Source: Hysterangium stoloniferum (Eukaryota; Basidiomycota; Agaricomycetes; Hysterangiales; Hysterangiaceae). From it: a stretch of 64,000 nucleotides of DNA. Positions 32,407 through 42,738 of the stretch are shown piece by piece. The notes beneath the pieces are model-generated. The model worked only from the letters and a program-made list of their open reading frames with translations. It searched no databases and was not told the origin of the DNA. Position numbers and translations under genes: made by a program. Position 1 is the first letter of the stretch; each line of letters opens with the position of its first letter. The stretch is taken from positions 62,001 through 126,000 of the forward strand of contig WHVD01000087.1 of assembly GCA_015178975.1 (NCBI GenBank). Direction: 5' to 3'.

Positions 32407-33395
32407 ACACCTTCTAGGTCAGCAACTTGCTCAGATTTGGATACTGGGGTTGAAAAACATCCAGTTGCTTCATCAATGTTTAAGTTGATAGTGAACGCCT
32501 GGGACCCGTCCATTTTTGAAGCCCTAATAAAAGCTGCAGCATTAATCAGAGAAATAGATGGAGGTGCCGTGGGTTCCAGGGAAGCCATGGGTGCTGTAGG
32601 GATCACAGGAGTGCTCGAGACTGCAGGTGCCAGGAAGGCTATGGGTGCTGTGGAGGCCAGGATGGGTGCAGTTTCCTTGGCTGCCACGGGAGTCCGGAAT
32701 GTTATACTGTTAGCTATCTAGTCAATCAACGGATTGTAGCGGGTAAGCCAGTTGTGTCCAAGGACCACCGAGCAACTTGAGTCTAACTGGGTCACATAGA
32801 AAGTGACCAAATGAGTTGTTCCACAAGGGAAACAGATGGATAAATCACAAGCTTGGGTAACAACCGAATTACTTGTGCCATCGAAGAGGTGGAGAGCGAT
32901 GGGATTTATTGGATAAGTTGACAAAGAATTTTTTTGCATGAATTTTGTATCTAAAAAACAATGAGTCGAGCTGGAATCTATAAGAGCTGAAAAAATGAAT
33001 TTCGGAATCATATTAGACATAAGTTTAATGAAAAATGAATCAGAATGTGAAAGAGCAGATGCGTTGAGGCGAGTGAACTCTTCAATGCGTGGAGAGGCAA
33101 CACAACCCCCAACCCATGCAGAGTCCATGGGGTTGCTTACTCTTTTTTCGAGTCAGAAGCCAGTTTGTCCTTCGACGGGGTTTCCATGGAGGCCCTGGCT
33201 GTTCGACCCTTTGAAGAGTTTGCTTTTGCCAGCAGACATTCTGGGACTCGATGACCAGGTCTCCCGCACAAGAGACAGAGGTTGTTGTCCATGCAACGTT
33301 GTCTTTCCTGTGGGGTCAATTTGCCATTGGGTCCGAGTTTGCCTGAGAGGTCGGGTTTTCCGGCTGGCTTGCCGGACTGTTGACCCTTGTTATTC
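32407..33395 (-). pseudogene. E1 gag C-terminus (zinc knuckle) and protease (minus strand)
   Basis: The minus strand starts with NNKGQQSGKPAGKPD, then the zinc knuckle CLLCGRPGHRVPEC (CCHC). A retropepsin-like domain follows, with FSALIDSSSTHCFLD (the active-site motif reads D-S-S rather than D-S/T-G) and VVLGHNWLTRYNPLID. A Pro/Ala-rich linker then ends at ADLEGV, where the fold-back LTR begins. The Asn-Lys start matches the end of the plus-strand gag at 34735, so both are halves of one gag split by an inversion. Confidence 0.8.
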
Positions 33396-33688
33396 TATGA
33401 CCCCTCGACCCACAACCTCTGACCTATGACCCCTCGACCCACAACCTCCAACCTATGACCCTCGACCCACAACATCCAACCTATGACCCCTCGACCCACA
33501 ACCTTCGACCTATGACCCCTTGACCCACAACCTCCGCCTGGACTCCCCGGGATTCCCATCCACCCGTCTGAAATTGGACAACATGATCTAGTGAGGGTGC
33601 AGCCTATAAGCTGAAGCCAAGTCCTACTGGATATCCCGCAGATATCCTGTGGGTTTCTCCGGAAACCCACCCTGTACATATCCTAACA
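33396..33688 (+). repeat. E1-family LTR, 3' part with internal minisatellite
   Basis: About five ~28 bp units (tatgacccctcgacccacaa core, 33396-33535) are followed by the shared LTR module (33593-33624) and the terminal TAACA at 33688. It completes the LTR begun at 28113-28762. Confidence 0.8.
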
Positions 33689-33724
33689 GTATTTTCTGAC
33701 TAAGACTCGCAGATTGTTTTCAAT

Positions 33725-34735
33725 ATGCCACCAAGAAAGAAAGCGAATGCACAGGCATCATTACCTGGACCATCGACTCTTCATTCCTCGTTAACTTTGT
33801 ATACCAGCCAGACACTTGCAAACCAGTCGGAACCCATGGAAGAAGCCCGTATCGAAGAAGTCCCGGAAAACCAGGACAAATCCGAGCACGAGGACGAATC
33901 TGTGGCCCCCAACAAGGGCAAAGGTGTTGAAAATCCTCCACTTAGTCAACGACTGCACTTGGGGGATCCTACTTCTGGATTTTTAGCAGGTACTATAGAT
34001 AAATTTATGACACACCTGCTCAAAGAATGAAAGAAAAAGGAACAAGAACCTCCACAGTTGAAGGTCAATACTCCGGAGCCCTTCACAGGTTCCAACCCAA
34101 ACAAACTCTCTACTTTCCTCATGCAATGTCACTTCAATTTCCGTGAACGATCTGCTGCATTCTCCACAGACTCCTGAAAAGTCAACTATGCACTTTCATA
34201 CTTGTCGGGATCCACGTTGAAATGGTTTTAACTGGCTTTTAGTGGAATTTCTGAGGAAGAGCCACTTTGGCTCGAAGATTGGGATGCTTTTGTTGAGGAG
34301 CTTGAAACCAACTTTGGCCTGTATGACCCGACAGGAGAAGCCGAGAACAGTCTCACAAATCTTTGTATGAAGGACACGCAGCACATCATGGACTACATCG
34401 TCCAATTCAATAATCTTGCAGCTCATTGTCAGTGGGGTGATCCCACGCTCCACCACCAATTCTATGCCAGTCTGCCGTCCTGCCTTAAAGATGAAGCCTC
34501 AAAAGGAGAAGATGGCAAGCCAAAAACCCTGTCCCGTATGCGCCTCAAGGCTCAAAACACAGATGCACACTATTGGGAACGTTGCATGGAAGTTGCCCAT
34601 GAGACCTCCACGGACAAAGTAAACAAGTCCACAGCCAATAAAACCAACAACAACAACTCATCAACCAGCAACCAAAACTCCACACAATCCGACAAGAAGA
34701 ACGAAAAAACGTCTTCAAACAACAACAACAACAAG
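33725..34735 (+). pseudogene. E1 gag, N-terminal part (plus strand)
   Basis: The ATG at 33725 follows the LTR closely. The N-terminus is acidic and disordered (MPPRKKANAQASL). The capsid part has VNTPEPFTGSNPNKLSTFL, LEDWDAFVEELETNFG and IVQFNNLAAHCQWGD, the pattern of basidiomycete gypsy Gag. TGA codons at 34028 and 34175 lie at likely Arg positions, and a TAA occurs near 34228. It ends in an Asn/Lys-rich tract (NNNNNK) at 34735, where the 15 bp satellite starts. Confidence 0.8.
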
Positions 34736-34740
34736 GAGTG

Positions 34741-34985
34741 GGGGATGGGTGCATGGTGGATGGGTGCACAGTGGATGGGTGCACAGTGGATGGGTGCACA
34801 GTGGATGGGTGCACAGTGGATGGGTGCACAGTGGATGGGTGCGCAGTGGATGGGTGTGCAGTGGATGGGTGTGCAGTGGATGGGTGTGCAGTGGATGGGA
34901 GCAGGTGCACGGTGGATGGGGTGTGGGTGCACTGTGGATGGGGTGTGGGTGCACTGTGGATGGGAGTGGGTGTGCCGTAGATGTG
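34741..34985. repeat. 15 bp minisatellite (ggatgggtgcacagt)
   Basis: Perfect or near-perfect 15 bp units (34745-34900), then longer GTG-rich variants. Because 15 is a multiple of 3, all frames without a stop stay open, giving the long shadow frames on both strands. Confidence 0.9.
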
Positions 34986-34990
34986 CCATG

Positions 34991-35329
34991 CCTGTACACA
35001 TGAAGAAAAGCCCCTGTGGCATTGAAAAAGCTCCCATGGCATCACAAAAGGTTCCGAAAAGCCGGTGGCAGCCAAAATGCTCCTGTGTTGACTAATAGTG
35101 ACTAAGCTAATGGCGCCTAAAAATGCCCACAACCCACTAAGCAAAATTCATATATAGGACAAGCCTGGGAACCCTTGCTATGCTGTGGGGCAGTCACTTC
35201 GTGACCTGCCCCACTGCTCGCTGCGGGCTCCAGCTTGTTGGGGGGCAAAGCCCCCCAAACCCCCCTGCATCCACAACTCTTAAGTATTTCTGAGACTCAT
35301 TGTCAGAGACCAAGGAAATTGCTTTCAAA
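34991..35329. repeat. Satellite field B, hairpin-bearing module
   Basis: Same module as 4801-5363. Hairpin 1 (35186-35211) has arms GTCAC/GTGAC around TTC; hairpin 2 (35238-35258) is TTGGGGGGC-aaa-GCCCCCCAA. It ends with the boundary aagtatttctgagactcatt. Confidence 0.8.
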
Positions 35330-36038
35330 CGTAAAGTCTCGCAGAACGTAAAGTCTCGCAGAACGTAAAGTCTCGCAGAACGTAAAGTCTCGCAGAACGT
35401 AAAGTCTCGCAGAACGTAAAGTCTCGCAGAACGTAAAGTCTCGCAGAACGTAAAGTCTCGCAGAACGTAAAGTCTCGCAGAACGTAAAGTCTCGCAGAAC
35501 GTAAAGTCTCGCAGAACGTAAAGTCTCGCAGAACGTAAAGTCTCGCAGAACGTAAAGTCTCGCAGAACGTAAAGTCTCGCAGAACGTAAAGTCTCGCAGA
35601 ACGTAAAGTCTCGCAGAACGTAAAGTCTCGCAGAACGTAAAGTCTCGCAGAACGTAAAGTCTCGCAGAACGTAAAGTCTCGCAGAACGTAAAGTCTCGCA
35701 GAACGTAAAGTCTCGCAGAACGTAAAGTCTCGCAGAACGTAAAGTCTCGCAGAACGTAAAGTCTCGCAGAACGTAAAGTCTCGCAGAACGTAAAGTCTCG
35801 CAGAACGTAAAGTCTCGCAGAACGTAAAGTCTCGCAGAACGTAAAGTCTCGCAGAACGTAAAGTCTCGCAGAACGTAAAGTCTCGCAGAACGTAAAGTCT
35901 CGCAGAACGTAAAGTCTCGCAGAACGTAAAGTCTCGCAGAACGTAAAGTCTCGCAGAACGTAAAGTCTCGCAGAACGTAAAGTCTCGCAGAACGTAAAGT
36001 CTCGCAGAACGTAAAGTCTCGCAGAACGTAAAGTCTCA
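35330..36038. repeat. 17 bp minisatellite, about 41.7 near-perfect copies
   Basis: The unit cgtaaagtctcgcagaa repeats without visible variation for 709 bp. It retains two CpGs per unit, so the expansion is recent or homogenised. The minus strand is open in all three frames and repeats one 17-residue peptide; this is a consequence of the unit length, not a gene. Confidence 0.95.
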
Positions 36039-36349
36039 TACCACAGGAAGATCTATTACAAACAGGAAGCAATGGGTACAAAGGGAAACCCCCACTTCAA
36101 CAACTTTTGACTTATCTGAGGCTCATTGTTGTTTGAGAAAGGAAATTGTTTAAAAGTGGAAAGTCTTCAAAGAATGGAAGGCCTTGTTAGAACAGATATT
36201 GTGTTAGAACAGAAATTGTGTAGAATGGAAATTGTGTTAGAACAGAAATTGTGTAGAACAGAAATTGTGTAGAACAGAAATTGGGTTGGAACAGAAATTG
36301 TGTTACAATAGAAACCATTTAAACAAAGGAAATCATTTAAAGAACTGCA
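36039..36349. repeat. Degenerate purine-rich 16-17 bp array
   Basis: A second, degraded boundary string (cttatctgaggctcattg) at about 36110 is followed by irregular units with core ttgtgtagaacagaaa. Non-coding. Confidence 0.7.
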
Positions 36350-36835
36350 ACAACGGTCACAAAGGGAAACAACAGTGACAAATGGAAACAACAGTGACAG
36401 TGACAAAGGGAAACAACAGTGACAAAGGGAAACAACAGTGACAAAGGGAAACAACAGTGACAAATGGAAACAACAGTGACAAATGGAAACAACAGTGACA
36501 AATGGAAACAACAGTGACAAATGGAAACAACAGTGACAAATGGAAACAACAGTGACAAATGGAAACAACAGTGACAAATGGAAACAACAGTGACAAATGG
36601 AAACAACAGTGACAAATGGAAACAACAGTGACAAATGGAAACAACAGTGACAAATGGAAACAACAGTGACAAATGGAAACAACAGTGACAAATGGAAACA
36701 ACAGTGACAAATGGAAACAACAGTGACAAATGGAAACAACAGTGACAAATGGAAACAACAGTGACAAATGGAAACAACAGTGACAAATGGAAACAACAGT
36801 GACAAATGGAAACAACAGTGACAAATGGAAATGAC
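36350..36835. repeat. 20 bp minisatellite (aacaacagtgacaaatggaa), about 23 copies
   Basis: Near-perfect 20 bp units, with a 'gacaaaggg' variant in the first few. All three minus-strand frames are open. It corresponds in position to the 'gttacaaa' arrays of fields A, C and D, but with a different unit. Confidence 0.95.
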
Positions 36836-36924
36836 AGCTACAAAAGGTGCAACAGTTACAAAAGGTGCAATAGTTTCAAAAGCAGCAATGGTTTCAATCA
36901 AACATTGAGTTAATCTTACTGTCA

Positions 36925-37375
36925 TGTATTGTAGTTTATTTTAATTTATGTAATTTATTTTAGTTTATTATATTTTAATTTAATTTATTGTACTTAATTT
37001 GGATTTAGTGTTATTTATTGTATTTTATTTTATTTTATTTTATTTTATTTTATTTTGTTTTATTGCATTTTATTTTGACTCACTGTATTTTATTCTGATT
37101 TATTACATTTTACTTTGGTTTATTCTATTTTATTCTATTTTTAAACATTTTATTTTGATTTATTGTATTTGATTTTGATTTATTTTATTTTATCCCAATT
37201 TATTGTATTCTATTTTGATTTATTACATTTTGCTTTTGTTTACTTTATTTTATTCAATTTTTAAGCATTTTACTTTTATTTTTTGTATTTATTTCGATTT
37301 ATCCTATTTTATTTGTATTTTATCTTGATTTATCCTATGTTATTTTGATTTATTGTATTTTATTCTAATTAACCC
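36925..37375. repeat. AT-rich array (tttattttgatttattgta)
   Basis: About 450 bp of irregular 18-22 bp AT-rich units, including a pure (ttttatt)n stretch at about 37020-37055. Non-coding. Confidence 0.85.
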
Positions 37376-37608
37376 GGAAAACCATGTAGACCGGCTCTGG
37401 GGATTTACCATCCTTCTCTGGGGAACTGGCTTCACAGGGGCATGGGAAATATTCCATGAAAATGTGCCCATGAGGGGCATGGGAAATAGTCCTGAAAGGT
37501 ATGAAAAAATCCCTCCATGAAGGGTGCGGGAAATTCCCCTGGAAATGTCATGGGAAATGCTTACGTGAAGGGCATGGGAAATGTGACTTGGCGAGTTGTG
37601 GGAAATGT
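37376..37608. repeat. 'catgggaaat' module
   Basis: It begins cggaaaaccatgtagaccgg and continues with irregular repeats of gcatgggaaatgt. The homologous module in field C is at 53180-53590. It is interrupted by the solo LTR at 37609. Confidence 0.8.
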
Positions 37609-39534
37609 TGTTAAGTATTTCTAAGCTTTTTCCAATTTTTAACCAATAACAAATGGTGAAAACAAATATTTAAATGTAATTATATTGCGACGATAAAATT
37701 GTACAATATTTTGCTTGATTTATCTTGAATTTGTCCAATTTATTTTGTATTTTTATCTTATAAATTGAGCAAGTTATTGAATTTCTAACTTTTATTCTTT
37801 TTTGATTAATATGTCAGCGACTCAGCGCTTATTCACAACGTGCAAGTAATCATGTGATATTCACATGACATTTCAAACTCTGACACCGACAAAACACGAT
37901 GTGAAATAATCGCGCATAATCAAGGCAATATATATATTTATATTATTATAATTAAATATTATATTTATAACTAACTAAAAATAATTATAATAATTATAAT
38001 AATATAAAGCCGGCCACCTGTGTTTATTATACGGCGCGTGGGAAATTCATCAACGAATGACAGCCGTCACAACAAGTGACAGTTGTCACAAGGGCGTGCG
38101 ATGGTCACAGAGGTGTGTGACGGTCACAAAGGTGTGTGACAGTCACAGAGGTGCATGACAGTCACAAGATGCGAAGGGTGTCATGCACACACACAGGCGC
38201 GAGAGCATTATGTCATCATATATGCTACTACAGCAAAAACCGGAAATTCCCTGGAATATTCCAGTGGCTTCCAAAGGAATAGTAGTTGATAGGTACTAAT
38301 AATAGATAGAATATTGTAGAATATTCTATAAGATTTCAGAAAGTTCTATTGTGCCAAGAATATTCTATAGTGTCTTAGAAGTAGTTAGAACCTTCCACAA
38401 TGCTCTAGAAAATTCTAGAAAATTCTAAATGACATCATTCCTTCCAGAATGACATCATTCAATCTTCTAGAATCTTCTAAATGTCTCAGAATAAAATGTA
38501 TATAAGGAGCTCAGCTCCAGCCCTGAATATAATCCAAATATCACATCAACCCACCACATCTGTGTGTCACTGCAGCAAGCAGGCTACTCCACCCCAATCT
38601 GGGCAGTTGGACATCTAATTCCACCTCTATCAGAGCTGTTGGAAACCCTTGCCACCTCTATCAGAGTTGTTGGCCCAATCAGATCCCTTGTCACCTCAAT
38701 CTGAGCTGTTGACTGATCTGCTGTTCCCCTTGTCACCTCAGTCTGAGTTGTTGACTTTTGTTCCCCCTTGCCACTTCTTAATTGAATAGTTGGCTATCTT
38801 TTATATATTATTTCCACCTCAGTTAGAGTTGTTGGTTATCAACTAATAATATATAAATAATCTCATACTATAGTCATCTCTTAATTGAGTACTGATTATT
38901 AGTTTTCCTTACATTGTTATTTGTAGTTTAAGACTTCAGTCACCTCTAGTTGAGTAATTTGACTGTTTATTGCATTACAAATAATCCTTGTTCTATTGTT
39001 CATTCATTGTGAATCAGTAAAGCATATTCACATAAACAAATACTGAGAATATCCTTGCAAGATCCTAAGACTACATTAAGATCCTGATAAGTTAATATCA
39101 CAGTAGACCTTGTAGGTTAGTGTAAATAAAGCATATATTAGCCAAATAGTATTTTATTCTATAGCTAATCTTTTGACCTGTTTATAAATATTTTTACTGT
39201 TTGATAAATAGTATAATATATATATAAACTAGCTAGTATTGAAGTTAAATCTAGCTTTGGAATCAGTAAATTGTTATTCTTATTTTGATAGTTGTTGTCA
39301 CAGAAAAAGAACAAGCTTGCACAAGCAGCTCTCAAAACCTTCTTTGCGAAGTAGGGTGCATATATTCAAGTAAACTCTTGACTTCAGGGGTTCTAAGTCT
39401 ATTTAGGCTGCCACTGATTAATATCAAATACTTAAATTATTTTACCTTGCAGTGAATTGAGTATTTGCACATTTTGATAGAGCATTGGACTCCTTTTTGG
39501 GAAAATAGTATTAAAATAAGGCTAATACATTACC
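37609..39534 (+). mobile_element. Solo LTR, 1.9 kb, TSD AATGT
   Basis: TGTTAAGTATTTC start, TACATTACC end, flanked by perfect AATGT (37604-37608, 39535-39539). No coding domains lie inside, so this is a solo LTR. It has AT-rich palindromic stretches, a TATA-like promoter region near 38497, and a downstream series of 'ccacctctatcagagttgtt' repeats (about 38620-38780). It is the same family as 54220-55751 (reverse) and 30848-32406. Confidence 0.85.
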
Positions 39535-40075
39535 AATGTCTTCATTAGGCCCTGTGAAATGGTTCCACACATGTGACAAATACTCCCGCATCGTCACAAA
39601 ATACTCCTGCGCATGGAACAATACTTCCGTGCACGTGACAAAACACTCCCGTGCCTGTAACAATACTCCTGCGGCATCAGACAATACCTCTGTGTATGTG
39701 ATAAAATACACCTGTGCATGTAACAATATTCTCACGCATGTAAAAATACCTTTGTGCACGTGACAAAATACTCCTGTGCTTGTATAAATACCTCTGTGCA
39801 CGTGACAAAATACTCCTGTACTCGTATAAATACTTCTGTGCATCACAAAATACTTCCGTGCCAGTCACAAAATACTCCGGTGGCATCAAAAATACTCCCA
39901 TGAACACAGAAATGCTCCTGTGAATGCCAAAAAGCCTCCGCATTTGCTCCCATGCTGAGTAATAAGGACCTTTGGGCATCAAGCTTAGTCACACACTCCC
40001 ACACAGTGCCTTTGGGTGCTCCACACCCTCATGCATTGGGGCGCCTGAAAATGCCCACCACCCACCAAGCAACTT
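39535..40075. repeat. 'acaaaatactcc' module and following hairpin-leader
   Basis: Irregular ~28 bp units with core acaaaatactcc(c/t)gtgc, then aaaaagcctccgcatttgct and 'gcccaccacccaccaagc'. This is the downstream half of the module interrupted by the solo LTR. Non-coding. Confidence 0.75.
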
Positions 40076-40753
40076 TACTTTACATATATGATGAATATCA
40101 TTTAACATGATATTTTGAGTATTACCTTTCAAAATAGGACTCTGTTTTAGTTTGAAACTAAAATGTGTGTTCGCGGCAATTGCCTACTTTTCGTAGCACC
40201 CCTTGCAGCAGTGCGCGGCACATTGCTGTGTCGGAGTTTGAAATCTTTTGAGCCTCTGGCAGTCAACTTCTGCAATTCCTACCCAAATCACATTATATTC
40301 CTGGTTGAGACTCTGATTAGCCTTTTCATTAATCCATTGCTATTTGTGATTTTTTTCTTTCCAGTTACTCTACACTTCTGTAAGAATTGTGAGAATTTGT
40401 TGCTTTGGAGCACTAGTATCTGTGAAAATCTAAGATGAACAGGTCTTAAATATATATAGTGGTAATTACAAACTATGCAGCTGTCCTAATTTCAAATGAA
40501 TTTGTGACTTCAGGATGGGCCAGGGATAGGATTAGAAGAGAAATGAGGCTGCAGCTCAGGAAATCTGAAGGTATTCAATGGGCCAAAATAGGAAGGGAAT
40601 GAGTGGTTTTCTGTAGAGAGAAGTAAGTTTAAATACAATGTGATGTAACACAATATTCGGATTGGATTTCAAATACTATTGCTCCATGTATATATAGATA
40701 GAGGAGTTATTTTAATAACAATCCAGAGATATAACAAGGATGCAAGGGATATA
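40076..40753. other. No supported gene
   Basis: A frame at 40163-40438 (91 codons) has no recognisable motif. A GC-rich stretch at 40171-40231 (tcgcggcaattg to gcgcggcac) resembles the inverted repeats flanking the host-gene island at 44518 and 51505. Confidence 0.35.
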
Positions 40754-40950
40754 TGTTAAGTTCAGGCCTTACTGGGCAGGAGTGAACTAAGGCATGGGAA
40801 AAACCTGTAGAAGTTCCAAGGCAGATAGGAGGTGGCTTCATCCTATGTGCTGGGCTCTTGTATGATCATTGGGTCCTAGCTTCAGACAGGGGTGGGTACA
40901 GTTATCCCAGAAAGTCTGAAAGTACATGACTGGTCAGAGAGTTGGAAAAC

Positions 40951-41687
40951 TGTTATGACCGTGTCGCAACCCTATCGGTCCCTGAGGTTATCACCACTTA
41001 TCAACAATTCAAGTTACTATTCAAGTCACCACATCGGAAACCATCGGCCCCCAAAGCTGACGTATGCTTTCATGATGATCAAACTCCGTTTACGCCCACA
41101 TCAAAAATACTCATATTGTGTGGTTAAACTTTTGATATGTCCCTTTTATTATGTTGATCCGTTCTATCCTATGTTTCACATATGTCTATCTATATTTGTA
41201 GTCCTCGAACTATTTCCTTTTACCGTAATTCCACCCTCAGTTATCATCGGCCTCCGAACTAATCATAAACTTCCAGTTCCTAGTCAAGCTTATTGTTAAT
41301 ACCATTTTCTGCCCTTCTCCCCATTAGTATTTTCTAGACGCCTGTTACTTGTATATTAACCCGCTGTAGTTGTAGTTACTAGGCAATCAGAATATCGACT
41401 CAGAATACCCTCATACATCTGTAACAGTCTCATACTAAGAATCCCCTCATCCGCCTTCGCGTGTGCTCGCCCACTCCCGGCCCCAACCCCTTGGCCCGAC
41501 ACTCGACTTGTCCTTCGGTCCTGATTGGTATCCAATGGAAAGGAACTCCTTAGGATTAGTCTTTGCCTGTCCGAAATTTAAGGACACCCTACGGATATTT
41601 GCGAGGGTGCAGCACATAAGCTGAAGCCAAGTCCTTCTGCTCGGTCCCTGTCGGCCACCGACATTAGTCAGTTTTCAGTTCTTAACA
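40951..41687 (+). mobile_element. Solo LTR (TGTTATGACC family), 737 bp
   Basis: TGTTATGACC start and TTCTTAACA end, flanked by AAAC on both sides (5-mers AAAAC / AAACC). The whole length is homologous to 58024-58746. The shared LTR module lies at 41601-41634. Non-coding. Confidence 0.85.
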
Positions 41688-41939
41688 AAACCCAGGAGTT
41701 CTGAAAATACACTGGTGTCAAGTTTCATAGTTTAACTTAGTACAGTATATTGAGGAGATAGGTTGTAGCTAAGTCAATATGCTGATTGGATTGTGGTTTA
41801 AAAAGATTAATCGACTATATACAGTAGAATAATTTATTATTGTACTACTGATCTGCTGAAACAAAAAGACAAGTCATGTGAACAAGAAAATAACAGGATT
41901 AACCATTTTGGAGTATATGGGTCAAGACTGTGAGAGGTA

Positions 41940-42558
41940 TGGTGAAATACACTCAGGAAATATAGTCGGATGAGCTCTTACTATATCTCCTTTATTATTT
42001 CTATTTTTCTCTCTTTTATTATATCTATAATTAGTTTGACGACCTATGTATGCGGTACATCGACTCTTGTGGGTGCACATGCAGACTTATGTATTCTAGC
42101 GCCCGTAGTTTAGAACTCAGACACTTTTTACACTGCAACCATGACTTACCCAGACACCCATTAGTGTTCTGTAAGTTGTGATTGGTGTATCGTCTCGACC
42201 GTCACAGACGGGCTTTAGCTATCTACTCTATCAGAGTTTCGAACTGTACCAGTCAAAACTCAATCCTCATCGCTACTCGTGTGGACCACATCCACGCTAT
42301 TCTATTATTCGACTCTCTAGTACTCTACCTTACTCTCGAGCAGTCGTTCAGCATCGCACTAGACAGTCGATTCTACTTATTCGTTTTAGCTCTCTACCGT
42401 ACTCTAGATAGCTACTTCCTTCTACCATATTGAACTGAGTAGTCAATACGCGTTCGTTCTGTATTAGACTTCGACAATCAATACATCTTGGTGTCATACC
42501 TAAATGGTCGATATTCTTCGTATATAGAACAGTTAGAACTTCCACCACTCTTCACACA
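41940..42558 (+). mobile_element. Solo LTR related to the G1 LTR, 619 bp
   Basis: TGGTGAAATAC start, CTTCACACA end, GGTA on both sides. It shares 'ttattatttctatttttctc' and 'cttgtggg' features with the G1 LTR, so it is a relative of that family. A truncated copy is at about 52005-52348. Confidence 0.7.
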
Positions 42559-42738
42559 GGTACTAAAACACAATATCAAGTGAATATATGCATGTCAAAA
42601 CATAATCAGGAACAAACTGGGTCACAGATTAGTAAGTGTCTAGAGAATATGGGAAGTCCATATGACGTCCAGGTCAGAAGCCACCCTTATAGCAAGAAAG
42701 GGCTATTACTGGGAGGATCTGGGGCCCAGGTCCTAACA

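Larger units (their letters stand above)
40754..42738 (-). mobile_element. LTR (TGTTAAG family) split by two nested solo LTRs
   Basis: The outer LTR runs 40754-40950, 41688-41939 and about 42559-42738, from TGTTAAGTTCAGG to TCCTAACA; it totals about 625 bp once the inner LTRs are removed. It contains the shared module at 40828-40860 in the reverse sense. No clear target duplication was seen (left ATATA, right ACACA). Confidence 0.65.

Noticed and set aside
35330..36038. Possible CRISPR-like array
   Set aside because: The repeat is contiguous with no spacers, and the genome is eukaryotic; it is a minisatellite.
35194..36081. 295-codon minus-strand frame of a repeated 17-residue peptide
   Set aside because: It is the reading of the 17 bp minisatellite. 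The other two minus frames of the array are equally open, so openness is no evidence of coding.
36167..36925. 252-codon minus-strand frame rich in Val/Cys/His repeats
   Set aside because: Reading of the 20 bp minisatellite, open in three frames; no start or splice context.
40163..40438. 91-codon frame with a hydrophobic C-terminal stretch
   Set aside because: No recognisable family; overlaps a GC-rich dispersed repeat; not enough to call a gene.
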